This document shows positions 33,662 to 44,946 of a stretch of DNA of 64,000 nt, piece by piece (the stretch's first letter is position 1; every line of letters starts with the position of its first letter). The notes under the pieces are model-generated. The model had not been told where the DNA came from. It saw only the letters and a program-made list of their open reading frames with translations, and searched no databases. The position numbers and the translations under genes were made by a program. The stretch comes from Anodontia alba. Taxonomy: Eukaryota; Mollusca; Bivalvia; Lucinida; Lucinidae. The stretch spans positions 43,554,660 through 43,618,659 of the forward strand of contig OZ024824.1 in NCBI GenBank assembly GCA_964016985.1, read 5' to 3'.

Positions 33662-35549
33662 CCAAGAAATAAAGACATTGATCAGATTACGCAATTCCGC
33701 AAACAGATTTTTGCTTTCATTTTACTTCTCGCATTTGCACTGAAAACCTTTTGGTCGCAACATCAGAAAACGTACTTTCGGACATATGCGCCCAGAAAGG
33801 ATACGGATCAGCATGCGCATTCGCGCAGTCTGATCAGTTTCTTCATGTGGATAGCAATATCTTCAAATACAGCAATAACTTTAAGGCGTATCTAAACCTT
33901 TACACAGCATACTAATAATGTATCGCAAAAGTTGACAGGCATAAAAACCTCACTGTTAAGGACTATCTAACCGGCTGCCAATACATGGTAGAGAAATATG
34001 CCGAGAATTAAAATATCTATTTTTTTTTCTATTTCTTTAATAAAAACACAATATGCATATGAGACCATGTATTAAACGGATACCGATTTGTATTCTATCT
34101 GCACATGCAAGGGGGACAGCTAATTTCATTATACATGTGTTATCAATGTACATTGTATAGAGCTGTTTGAGTAGCCTACTTTGTAGCCAAAATGTGCCTT
34201 TACTTGAATGAATTAGGATATTTTAATTTCTCGGCTGCATTAAACGGAACATTGGGAAATAAACTGGCGTTGGTATTTTTGTATTCAAGAATAAAAAAAG
34301 ACAATATGGTTGTTCGAATTTACGCTAGTTAGAAGGTAAGTTTTTCACACTTTTAAAATGTATTTTTATCTATTAATAAGCCGAAGCGTTGAGATTTAAT
34401 TGTGAAATAAACTGTGCAAAAATAGATATCTATTAATAACCATTTGATATGTCTTGTCATTGAAGATGTAAATTAAAGTGAAACTTGCATTTCATTTGTG
34501 ATTTTTATTGACATTTTATGATGATATGTAGAGCTGGCATATTTCTCCACCATGTATTGCAGCCGGTAAGATACATGTAGTCCTTAATTAATTGTGCACA
34601 CATTTTATGGTGATTCAAATATTTATTTGTATGAATCCAAAATAAAACCTATGCAAAATGATTTGAACTACGTCAGAAAAAGTACCTTCTGACATGTGCG
34701 CCCAGCGAGGATTTAGATCAGCATGTGTTCTATTTCAGCCTGATCAGAATCTTCACTGTGTGCATTTTGGATGGCCAAGAATGCATGATTTGTGAAACCA
34801 TTGTGCATTTGGATTTGAATCCGTGGTTTGAAGCTATGTTAGTACAAAATATTGTTACTTGCCGAGGGTTCCACAGCTCTAACGGTGTTTCAGGACCAAT
34901 TGCTAGTCTCCTTATACAGGACCAATTGCTAATCTCCTTATATACTAGCAAGCCAAAACCAGTCCTTCCTAAAAGTGGCGTTTCTGCCTGTCTGGCAACC
35001 AAGCACTGGTCTACTAAGAGCAGGCTTTGTATAAAAAAGAATGTGGCTTTCAACTGAGTAAAGGGCGGGATTTCCTTACTAGCGGACCAAACTAAAATGT
35101 CTGTTCATTTAACTGCAGGGAATGGAAAGAAAACGGAAGACATGACTGTGCTGAATGAAATGTAATAAAAAAAATTAAGTTCTAAAAAAATACAAGATTT
35201 ATTCATTTATCCCTAACTATCATTCACATCTATAATCTGTTAACTGACAAATAAAACAACCTTTCTCACGCTTCGAACGAATACGAAATACTATTGTTTA
35301 ACAGTGATTATCAGCAAACACAAATCAGAGTCATTTAGTAACTAGAATGTATGAAAATGGCTTGTTTACAATTACAAAATAATAATATTCATACAGAAAA
35401 TTAGTGATATGGCCATGAAAAGGATGTTTTTATATAGCAAAATTAATATACAAAATTTACAAGGAACCTATTGGAAAGGCGATTTTGGAGTCTTAATAAC
35501 AGACTCAAAACAATACTGCATGTGAATTTTAAAGGGAAAAGTGAATAAA
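33662..35549. other. No gene seen; MITE fragments
   Basis: 'cagcgaag' MITE pieces are at about 33,785-33,850 and 34,690-34,760. A 27-bp direct duplication (aggaccaattgctagtctcc, then again with taatctcc) lies at 34,891-34,944. The rest is AT-rich without recognisable genes. Confidence 0.5.
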
Positions 35550-35553
35550 ATGT

Positions 35554-35656
35554 TTGTTTGTTTTGTTTTGTTATTTTTTTTTATTTTTTATTTTTTTTTT
35601 TTTTTTTTGTTGTTTTTTTGTTGTTGTTTTTTTTTTTTTTTTTTTTTTTTTTTTTC
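35554..35656. repeat. T-rich tract
   Basis: About 100 bases of T with isolated G, A and tgttg units. Confidence 0.95.
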
Positions 35657-37169
35657 AAAAACAATATTTACCTTTATCCTATTTGGATGCAGTCTTATCA
35701 AATAAATGGAAACGAATATATATTTACAAAACTATAACAGACAGCACAAAATACATTTGCACGAAACATAAGCTGAATTTGACATCCCCACAAACATGCA
35801 GGAGCAGCCTTTTGAATCCAACAGTCCCACATCCCACAAACCCACTAATTGACTGCCGCAGGATTCCAAACCCGCAGCAAAGATGCAGTGGGATCGGATG
35901 ACCCTACCCTACGACGTTGGAAACGTCGGAAGACGTTCCTGCAAGGAAAGTTCCGCTTGTCCGCCATTACATACTTCATAAAAAAACAACTAGGGTCATC
36001 CACTTCAAACAGTGCAGACTCACCAATAATGAATGATGTGGCAATTAAAAATATCAAGAATAAATTTCCAAATGAATCTACTAAATGACTCGTACAATTT
36101 TAAAAATTCTCTGCACACTATTTTACAGAATTCTAACGTCAAACTCGGGATATTCAGTCTGTGTGTGATGGCAGACACAGATCACCGCACATAAACAATA
36201 CCAAAATTCCTCTCGACACTGACTCAATTATTACACAGCAGATACACACAACATGGATGCAACTGGACATTAATACACTTCGCACAACTGGTTTATAATA
36301 AATATGCACACTTACATCGGCATTCACATGGATTACAAACATAGAGATACTTCAGGTAAAAATTATTATGAAATCACAGACTCTCACGGATGCACATTAT
36401 ATTACAAAAGAAACTAGAGCTGTCAATGACAAAAAGGTGTAAATAGTTGATAGTTTACACACACGCTTGACCGGTAACGAGGAACTGTTCAGAACATAGA
36501 AAACCAGGTCACTACAATATGTTACCCCAGTTTGAAGGTTCAACACAAGGTTAAAAGAATTATTGAATTAAAATACTCTTACACCCGAAGTTATACATTT
36601 CATTCAAAGACAAGCTTAGGCTGTCTATTTGTAGCATATGGCAATGCCCGGCTACAGAAAACGTGATAAACGGGACAGTTCTTCCAGCTTAAAAACGTCA
36701 ATGCGTCCAGTGGCCGGCGAATAGTCCGGATTTTAAATTCCAAATAAGGAATGAAATGGGCAGAATTGTTTACCAGCAAAACAAAACCAACCTTCAACAG
36801 CTGGTAAAATGCCCTGAATGCTGGAGTAATTTGGTCTAAAAGATATTGATTTCTTCTGTTTGTAAAACTATAAATATATATTCCTTATCAACAAATGGTT
36901 CTTGAAAGAGGATCTGGAAGAAAACGTTAAAGCCTTAATAGACCATTTCCCCACACACATATTAAATGTACATACAAGAAGATACAACATTGAAAATAGC
37001 TAAAAATATTTAAACATCTTGTTATTTCAAAATACAACGTGACTCCTCAAGCTAGTACATGTTAATTATATTGTTGTTATGTTAATCAAGATTATATACA
37101 TTGTTTTCATAAACTTAACGGGGCAGGAAATCAATGCTGACAATAAAAAAGCAGCATAATTTGTGAGTA
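35657..37169. other. Unique-looking sequence, no gene assigned
   Basis: Few repeats are visible. An open frame on the plus strand at 35,849-36,088 (78 codons, rich in Lys, Arg and Ser) and its minus-strand shadow have no domain I recognise. It could be untranslated or intronic sequence of a gene outside the window. Confidence 0.4.
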
Positions 37170-38935
37170 AACAACTTCAAAGGTGATGTAAAGGCAACTC
37201 CTAGAGACTTCTACATATACATCAAAAGTCAGAAAAAAGACGGACAAGGTGTTCCATTCCTTACAAGAAGAATTAGACTCTGAAAGGGCAGAGGAACTAT
37301 TTGGTCAATTCAATGATGCTTTCAATAAAACCGATGGATAGCTTTGTTGTGGCTTAGGAGGGAGTAATCAAGTTATTTAAAGCCTTGAAACATTCAAACG
37401 CTTTAGGAGCTTCATCCTAAAGTCCTAAAGGAACTAGCAAACGAACTAGATCCAGTATTTGTACATTTGTTTTAGCAATTTGATACAGTGAAATTCCCAA
37501 ACAATGGATTCTTGAAAACATTTGACTGTCTCCACTTTAAGAATGGGGATAGAACTCTTGCTTGTAAGTATCGCCCGGTGTCCCTGTCATTTGTACCATG
37601 TAAGTTGCTTGAACATAAAGTATGTTCAAATATTATGGCTTACTTGGATGAATACCAATTTTTGTCAGACATGCAACATGCATTTAGGAAAAGGTATAGC
37701 TGCGAAACTCAGTTGACCACTGTTAGAAATGATTGGGTAAAAGTCTTGGTCACAGGAGGACAGGTACAGCCATTTATTCTAAACTTCAAGAAGGCTTTTG
37801 ACAACTTCCCATCCCTGCTCCCCTCCCCACTGCCTGCCCCCGCACCCCCCCCCCACCCACCCACACACACACACCTCATGGACAACTTACGCAAATTATT
37901 TAATGGTATTAGCGGAAAGACACGCAGATGGATAGCTTCCTTTCTTTGTTATAGAAAACAACGAGTTGTTGATTGTGGTGAAACTTCGGAGTGGACCCTT
38001 GTTTTATCTAGTGACCCACAAACTGTTCTTGGGTCATTATTGTTCTCTCTGTACATAAATGATACTTTCACAGACACTGACCCAGAAAAAAAGACTTTTG
38101 ACAGATCACTATATTTGCTATCGAGAAATTTAGAGATGCAGAGGACTCACTGAAACTTCAGAAGGATACAGATAGATAAAAATGTTGGGCAAGAAAATGT
38201 GATATGATATTTCAGCCTGTTAAATGCAATGTAATGTAAATAACTAAGAAGAGTACAAATATAATTCAGACGTCTAACACTTTAGAGAGAAGGTCCTTGA
38301 TAAAGTCGATTCTATTAAATACCTAGGAGTGACAATCACACATGACTTGATACGGAATACACATATTAGCACTATGTGTACAAAGGCAACCAGAACAATT
38401 GGTTTCCTGAGACAAAATCATTATCAGTGTCCTCAGGGTGTAAACGGGAGAGCATATAAAGACTTGAATTTGGATAAGTTGTGTTTAGAATCTCTAGGGC
38501 GTGGTTTTTCAAGAAGAAATTGAAAAAAAAGTTCAGAATAAGGATGCCAGGTTTGTAAGTAGCAATTACTGCCTTGAAATTGGGAGTATGACAGAAATAC
38601 TAGAAAACTTACGATAAAATAGGAGTCAGTCTCTCAAGACAAGAAAGAGAGACAGTAGACTTATACACTTGTACAAAGTTCTAAAGGGTGCTGCCAGCAT
38701 TCCAACAGATGACCTTATACCAAATTAGGCGCTGTAGAAATCCTCATGCTTTGCTTTCCAGACACCCACTACAAGAACTTACATTTAAGAGGGCTCATTC
38801 TTCTCGCAAACATTTGAAGATTTGAATGCCCTTTCAGATTTGATTATTGCCTCCCCGGAAGGTGATGAGGCTGGTGTGGCTAGATTTACCTCTTTTAAAA
38901 GAACTGAGGACTAAATTCCTATATCAAGGGTCCTG
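37170..38935 (+). pseudogene. Second LINE (Jockey-group), RT and C-terminal relic
   Basis: Reading along the plus strand: PRDFYIYIKSQKKDGQGVPF near 37,210, then YRPVSLSFVPCKLLEHKVCS near 37,570, HAFRKRYSCETQLTTV, FILNFKKAFDNF (motif A, where the usual Asp before F is Asn), KTRRWIASFLCYRKQRVVDC, TVLGSLLFSLYIND (motif B remnant, VPQG lost), then in other frames KYLGVTITHDL near 38,315, TIGFLRQNHYQCPQ, and a C-terminal region to about 38,930. The FADD motif is not readable. A C-rich then (CA)n stretch at 37,840-37,878 interrupts the palm. The endonuclease half is missing, as in 5'-truncated LINE copies. It is in a different subfamily from the 0-3.7 kb LINE. Confidence 0.82.
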
Positions 38936-39184
38936 GTGAATGAATGATACTGTTATACGAATGACATTCTAACTGACTCTGATCGATCAGTTTTCTATGA
39001 GACATTCAGTTGTATACAGTGAATATTTCTTTTATTTTTACTAAGTATATGGTAGTTTTCGGTGTGCTAGTTTTGACAGTCGACATTGCAATGAATGCTG
39101 ACACTAATGAAATGGTAAACATACTCTAAATTCTAAATTTGGATAACCTTTAAAAGCAAACGACTCGGTATGAAAAAACAGGTA
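38936..39184. other. No gene seen
   Basis: Short AT-rich gap between the LINE relic and the hypermutated PLE. Confidence 0.5.
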
Positions 39185-39759
39185 AGATAAAAGTCCAGGG
39201 AGTGCCACAAAGAGCAAGACCAACACCGGGACAACCGCCCCAGAACGGCCAGCAGAAAGAACAAACCACAAGCAACCCCACGGCCAGCCAGCTTCACCAT
39301 GGGTCCTGATGCCATTCTTAATCACAACTAGTAAAACAGGAAGCAAAATGGGCAGCTGTAAAAGGTGACCAAAATGCTAGCACCACAACACAACTAGTAA
39401 AACAGAAAGCAAAATGCGTAGCTATTGAAGACGGTGACCACAATGCTAGCATCACATATAGAAAAAAAATAGAAAGCAATGCCGGAAGCACAAAGCTACA
39501 AACAGTAAGAACAAAAACAGGACCACCGACCCTAGAACGGCTAGCAGAATAAACCACCGGGTGTTTGGAGGGGGGGTAAAGCACCCCACAACCAGCAAAC
39601 CGCACCCCGGGCCCCGATGACACCCCCAATACAGAAATACACAAAAGCCCCGAACCCAGTCAATGCAGCAAAGCGAAAACATAAAAATCAAATCAATCAC
39701 AATGATAAGCAAAGACGAGCACACATGGCCAACTCCACTGTATGCCAGAGTAAATGGAA

Positions 39760-40558
39760 ACCAATAGTTGAACCATGACGGGCCAAGCCAAAGACATCGT
39801 CAAGCCCCAACCCACTGGTTTAAGTTTTACGAAGAGGCCGTCATTGTCTGAGGCCCAAACCGCCGTCGTGCAATTAAAGTGAAGCACAGCCATCAACAAC
39901 GACCGGGCCGACAACCAGGCACGCAGCCCGCCGCACAACACCCAGGCCACAGCCAACTCCCCCCCCCCCCCACACACACACACACACCCATAACGGTCAA
40001 CCCGCCCCACGAACCGCTCCGGAAAGCCAGATTTTCCCACAACCCCTCCAAATCCGCACACCAAGTCACCGCAAAACCCCGGATCCCAGACTGACGCCAC
40101 ATTTCTCCACCAAGGCACCGTGTCCTCGACAAAATCCCGAAAACGCCCCACGAAGTCTAAAATAACGACAGCCCTGCCCAAGAAGTCTGGCAGAAGGGCT
40201 TCACCACGGCAGCCAAAGCCACCAAGACTTGAAGAAGCCCCGGCGAATCTAACAAGCCGAGATACGCACACCACACACGAGGCACGCCGGGGGACACCAC
40301 CATCCAGAAAAGGGAACCAACCACACCGAAACCAAAATCGTCCCGCCCACTACATACCTTGGCGGAAACTGCACCACAAGACCCACATGGACCCAAATCC
40401 AAAAAAGGCGCCCCGGCATCGGAAAAACAGGTTCCGTCCAACAGGAGCCCCACAGGACACACGCGGCCCACCATCCGGTCAAAGCAAATATTGTCAACAC
40501 TCAACAAACCACCAAGGCATCCCGAAGCAAAATCCAGGAACTGATAAAACCAGTTCAC
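39760..40558 (-). pseudogene. Hypermutated PLE reverse transcriptase
   Basis: The minus strand reads SGCLGGLLSVDN (40,525 downward) where relatives have SRYLDDLL: both catalytic Asp codons became Gly at 40,508-40,519 by A-to-G. Then come APFLDLG and RDDFGFGVV, then SRLVRFAG (relatives SQLIRFAR), and WDPGFCGDLVCGFGGVVG (relatives EFYGDLVYKFKKIVG). The pattern of Asp, Asn, Lys and Arg changing to Gly and Ile changing to Val is what A-to-G changes produce. The frame is nonfunctional whatever its length. Confidence 0.78.
39961..39988. repeat. C tract and (CA)n
   Basis: About 13 C followed by about 8 ca units. It sits inside the hypermutated PLE and may itself derive from a T-rich or TA-rich stretch by T-to-C change. 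Confidence 0.85.
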
Positions 40559-40660
40559 AGCAAGTTCTCAACATCAAAGGCAAAAACAAACAAATGCAAT
40601 AATACAGCCACAGAAAGACCAGATGGCAAGCAGAGTTGGCAGCCCTTTCCCTAAAAGATG

Positions 40661-41995
40661 GCAAAAAAGGTAAGGGAAAAGTCCAGGGAGTGCCACAATC
40701 ACAAACTGCAGCCCTTCCCAGACCCCAAGAGGAAGAGGAAACCGACAAATCTAAACAAGCACAAACGGAACAAACGTACGAAAAGCAGTAAGATTAGCTC
40801 TCTCGTCCCCAAGCGAGGTAATTGCAATACTAAAAGGACTGAAAAACACAAAGACATACAACAAATCGCCTCGTAGAATAAACCACAAAGCAACAAAGAG
40901 TAAGACTAACACCGGGACCACCGCCTTGGTCGGTAGAGTAACTCTATTACCCAAACTTAACTGAATATACCTTTAACTTACATTATTGTTATCAGAACAA
41001 AAAACATTTGCAAGTGAAACACTACAGTCAATCAAAGAAAAGTAACAAAATGAAAGTACGGCCTTAAAACGGTCCATTATAAGTTACTGGGATGCGTAAG
41101 CTAGCTTTACAGGATCCCAACTATCGCCCTCAGCTTACATAGTGGTAAAAACATAATGTTTATTCGGTCCGCATGGAAGTCTTCTGATTCATCCATGTAT
41201 CATTACGGACAACAAGTAAATCACAGATAAGGCCTATAATGAAGCAAAGATGAGGATTCACAGATACGTGTCGAGACACTTGGCGATCCCTGGGATGTCA
41301 AACAACGCCACAAATACCCGGACAAAAGAAGACCACCAGTTAAACCCTGTTGGGCCGAGAAACAAACATAAAAATGTGGCCCAGACCATCTGAGCGAATA
41401 GTTTTTAAGTCGGGGCCATCAAAGTGTCTGAACCCCGATCCACTGGAGTGCAGTGCAGTTAAAGAGGTAAGCAAAGTGGTCAACTGTGATTGGGTCAACC
41501 GCTAAGCAAGCAGACTGTTTTATGACATCAATGTTATACCCCTTTCATTTATAACATATGACAATTTTACAAAATTGATCAATAACTTCAGGTTTACCTA
41601 ACATTTTTCAGAACTTATACACTAAGTCATCATAAAATTCAGGTTCCGATAAGCGTTGTAGCAGAAGTGTTTTTAGTCCAGTATCGTAATTAAAAACCAA
41701 TTCGTAGTGCCGACGATAAAAAAAACTTTCCGGAGTTTATGATACTAGTAAGTTGTTGGAGAAGTTGGCAGTCAGTTTTGTTACGAGCATTAAATCAGTC
41801 AAATGCCTAGACATTCTTACAAACCGAATAAGTTTAGTTATGTCATTTATAATATCAGCTTGTGAATCATCAGAGAGAGACATCATAAAATCTCTTTCAT
41901 AACAAAAAACATCTGCCACGAGAGGTGCACAATTAGAACCCATCAGGATTCCTACAAGTTGTCTGTGTAACTTAAAGCCAAATCTAGTGAAATTT
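40661..41995 (-). mobile_element. Penelope-like element, copy 5
   Basis: Starts at its sense 3' end with the gtccagggagtgcc module (40,672-40,927) and runs to the RT palm near 41,990. Base composition is normal, in contrast to the neighbouring copy 4. Confidence 0.72.
41737..41943 (-). pseudogene. PLE RT palm fragment
   Basis: The frame reads MGSNCAPLVADVFCYERDFM then MSLSDDSQADIINDITKLIR and HLTDLMLVTKL. The MGxNCAPLxADxF block is the motif preceding the YxDD centre in this RT family; the YLDD block itself is missing, so there is an internal deletion of the catalytic centre. Confidence 0.72.
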
Positions 41996-42056
41996 TATTT
42001 AAAAGGTATAATAATGCACCATGTATGTTTCGACAAGTCTCTTTTTACACAATCGT

Positions 42057-42058
<2 letters not shown>

Positions 42059-42090
<32 letters not shown>
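42059..42090. repeat. T tract
   Basis: About 32 T in a row, followed by attatttttt units. Confidence 0.97.
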
Positions 42091-42092
<2 letters not shown>

Positions 42093-42240
42093 TATTTTTT
42101 ATTATTTATTTGTGCCATCACACTTATTTATTTAAACATGAAAACAAATCATTTGAATGTGCTGTCATCTTTTTGCATTCAGCCATTTACATGTTTCAAG
42201 CTGCTATTGGCTTGACTACATACGACATCCGCCTAATTCA

Positions 42241-43572
42241 TCAGGCTTTTTTTTCTATTTGATTTATTTCACAATTGTCACTACCGATATGTTCTAGATT
42301 TGTAAATGATTCTTTGTTTTTTATTGGTATATATGCACATTCCATTTCATCATTACTGGACGTTTTTGGTTTATTCAAAATACTCCCTTTGTCTTGGTCA
42401 TTCTCTCGTTGCCCATCAGTTAAACATGGATTGGTTCTTGAACCGGGATGATTGCGATTCTGTGAACTAATATTCGATATGGATGTCGATCTACCGCTGC
42501 TGCTGTTGCCGAAAACACCCTCCTTTCCAGCCTTCTTACAAGTAAACAAAGCTCGTACTTCCGCTCTGAAGCGGGAACCACTAAGGAAGTAAAATATGAA
42601 ATTAGTGCATGCATTGATGTAACTGAAACAGTTGGTTAAAGCGTGCCAAAACAACTGATACTCCAGTTGCCTGATCATTGCCTCGAAAGGCAGTTTCCTA
42701 GCATTTTCTTTGATATATGGTTGAAGTATCAGATAAATGGAAACTGGTGTCAGGCAGATAAAAAATACGACACACAGTACGATAAGCATTATAGTTACTG
42801 ATCGCCCTTCCTTTTCATTCCGAGAAATACTCATTTTTTTTCTGCGTTGTGTGTTTCTTTTCAGTTTAAAAATGATTAGAATATTGCTTGTTGACAACAA
42901 CACGAATGGGACAAGGAACGTAACTGAAAAGTCAATCCATGGTAAGATATCATCTCTGAAGTTTTTATAATTATCATATATTGGGACGCATCGGTATCGG
43001 CTTCCTGAGGCCATTGGGACATAAGTCTGACCGTAACCGTAGAAAAAGTGTGCATTTAGTCCAAAAATGCAGACGAAAATTGTCAGGACAGTTACACCAG
43101 CTTTCATAGTGGTACAGGCCAGCTTTACTTTGTGAGGGAATATGACGCTTACAGCCCGCTCTATTGTGACAGCAACCAGAAGCCAGGATGAGAATTGTGC
43201 ACCGAAGTACGTAAGGAAAATTTGGATTTTACATCCAACATTCGTCAACGTTCTCACATCAATCTTCCACAGGTAACTAATCCACTGTCTGAGTGGACCT
43301 AGGTACAAGACCAAGAGGTCTGAAAAGGCCAAGGTCAACAAATATACAGCCGTCGACGAAAGATTCCTTATCTGACGCAACAGGACAAGGATTGTAAGAG
43401 AATTTCCGAATGTTCCTAGAATAATTACAATAGGTGGAACTATTTTCCAAATCCATTCTTTGACGTCAGTGTACACGCCCGGTTCTGGACGTGCAAAACC
43501 TGTTGGCGTTCCCTGATTTGAAGCAGACGCATTTGCATCAAAAAATGAAGTCGTATTTACTGTCAGATTCAT
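42241..43572 (-). CDS. Rhodopsin-class G-protein-coupled receptor, intact
   Basis: A single open frame of 443 codons from the ATG at 43,572-43,570 to TGA at 42,241-42,243; the frame is open 23 codons further upstream but without an ATG. Residues by my count: glycosylation sites N2, N6, N14; TM1 about 43-65 with GN at 56-57; TM2 75-95 with D85; C114 at the start of TM3 pairing with C195; ERA at 138-140 in place of DRY; TM5 212-235; TM6 259-283 with CLTP at 273-276 in place of CWxP; TM7 307-330 with NFIFY at 324-328 in place of NPxxY. A basic third loop (KRNTQRRKK) and a long Ser/Asn-rich tail follow. It is a plasma-membrane receptor; the layout fits the lophotrochozoan neuropeptide-receptor-like group, but the ligand is unknown. 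No lesion seen. Intronless, so possibly a retroposed or ancestrally intronless lineage. Confidence 0.92.
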   Translation of the reverse strand: MNLTVNTTSFFDANASASNQGTPTGFARPEPGVYTDVKEWIWKIVPPIVIILGTFGNSLTILVLLRQIRNLSSTAVYLLTLAFSDLLVLYLGPLRQWISYLWKIDVRTLTNVGCKIQIFLTYFGAQFSSWLLVAVTIERAVSVIFPHKVKLACTTMKAGVTVLTIFVCIFGLNAHFFYGYGQTYVPMASGSRYRCVPIYDNYKNFRDDILPWIDFSVTFLVPFVLLSTSNILIIFKLKRNTQRRKKMSISRNEKEGRSVTIMLIVLCVVFFICLTPVSIYLILQPYIKENARKLPFEAMIRQLEYQLFWHALTNCFSYINACTNFIFYFLSGSRFRAEVRALFTCKKAGKEGVFGNSSSGRSTSISNISSQNRNHPGSRTNPCLTDGQRENDQDKGSILNKPKTSSNDEMECAYIPIKNKESFTNLEHIGSDNCEINQIEKKA

Positions 43573-44040
43573 AGTCGTAATCTTTGTATATATTGTCACA
43601 ACAGTAAGCGTTTGACTAGTGATTATGAAAAACACTTGCAACAGTTTGTTATTTTAGATTATTTCATTTAGTTGTTGTTTTGTACATATTTGCTGATCCA
43701 TGTAGTTGTAATATTTCTAAAGAAAGTATATTCGTGTACTTTTGCAGTAATACAAATCTATGGTTTTTGTTATATTATGCAAAGCAATCAGAGGCTATGT
43801 TATATAAATGTATGGTTATATCGCAGTTTCTTGTTTAATTTAAAGGCGCGTAGCCATTGTTTCAACTACATGTACTCGTTATACTACGCAGGGTAAAATT
43901 TTATCACTGTTCCGTGTCCCCTTTATACTCCTAATAGAATTTTGCTGTATTATACTCGCAACTATTCTGTGCATTTACTAAATCATCCTCGGTATTCTCA
44001 GTCCTACACACTGATTATTACTCATTTACCCCTGTCACAA
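43573..44040. other. GPCR upstream region
   Basis: AT-rich. It should hold the 5' UTR and promoter of the GPCR or the acceptor of an upstream noncoding exon. I see no clear TATA box at a useful distance. Confidence 0.5.
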
Positions 44041-44130
44041 TGATTTGATAAATGTTCCTAGAATAACTACGATATGTGGACTATTTTCCAAATCCATTCT
44101 CTGACGTCGTTGTCACAACAGTAACATGAA
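44041..44130 (-). pseudogene. Fragment of the GPCR 5' coding region
   Basis: gttcctagaataactacgat, ggactattttccaaatccat and tct.tgacgtc match the receptor TM1 coding region at 43,410-43,467 with few changes. The fragment then jumps at gacgtc to gttgtcacaacagtaa, which matches 43,590-43,606, skipping about 120 bp. It is a small duplicate with an internal deletion. Confidence 0.8.
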
Positions 44131-44718
44131 GTTCGAATTCCATGAATTTATACAATCATACACGATAGTCACAAATCTATATATATATGTAGTTACTCGT
44201 TAAATTATGTATTTATTATTATAATCACAGTTCGTGTATGCATTTTCACTCAGTTCCTATTTCCTTTTCGGTTTTCACTAAATCTATCTGAATAGTAATA
44301 CAAGTAAATGCTTTATGGTTTAATGTATTCATGTATTTCCGACTGAATGTCACTTAGGTTATAAACTAATAAAAGAGTCCGGAAACACAAGTGGTAACAG
44401 TTATAATTTTCCTTTAATCAAAGAAATATGAATGTCATTTGAATATAACATCCCGAAGCAGGATTACTCATTCTTGTTATTCAAATGATGTATTAGATTT
44501 GCATCTAATGACTCGAATTCCAAAATCTGTCCCTTGAGCCATAATTTTGATATGAATTATTGTATTTCTATTAATGAGCAGAAAACAAGTGGAAGCTTGG
44601 GCCAGATATGACCGGCCAGACTGAAAATTGTTGTGCTATATATGCATGTTTTATTGGTGAAAGCGTCGATAATGAGCATGCGCTAAATCGGTTATTTGTA
44701 AAACAATCCGCCGTGAAA
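44131..44718. other. No gene seen
   Basis: AT-rich, without recognisable structure. Confidence 0.45.
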
Positions 44719-44946
44719 CCACGCTAGAGAACCACTGTACTCGAAATTCGCAGTAGTCGCGGGTTTGTTGCAGTCGATGAGGGCTGAAATTGGACATTCC
44801 TTGTTTACCGGTAAATTAAAAAAAAAAGGTATATATATTTCACTTTTGGAAGTATTCTTCACTGATTATTGTCACTAATATATCCAGCTTCATTTTTGCC
44901 TAAAAACAGACGTGTGAGTTAAACAATAGCCGATGCAGCAGCCGAT

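Larger units (their letters stand above)
39185..40660 (-). mobile_element. Penelope-like element, copy 4, hypermutated
   Basis: Colinear with PLE copies 1, 3 and 5. Compared with copy 1, differences are overwhelmingly T-to-C on the plus strand, that is A-to-G on the sense strand. T is only 20 of 240 bases at 40,201-40,440. The block at about 39,740-39,890 is nearly unchanged, while 39,895-40,600 is heavily changed. Near the left end, an about 90-bp unit with accaaaatgctagcaccac is duplicated (39,330-39,450). Because A loss removes stop codons from the sense strand, long open frames appear here that are not genes. Confidence 0.8.

Noticed and set aside
34725..35057. Overlapping open frames on both strands
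   Set aside because: They contain a 27-bp duplication and a MITE fragment, with no recognisable domain.
39693..40602. Long open frames on both strands (up to about 193 codons)
   Set aside because: They lie in the hypermutated PLE. Loss of T on the plus strand and of A on the minus strand removes stop codons, so length is an artefact. The minus frame is decayed RT.
40658..40876. Lys/Arg-rich plus-strand open frame recurring at 8,445-8,723
   Set aside because: It recurs because it is part of the repeated PLE 3' module. Frames differ between copies and point against the RT, so coding is not supported.
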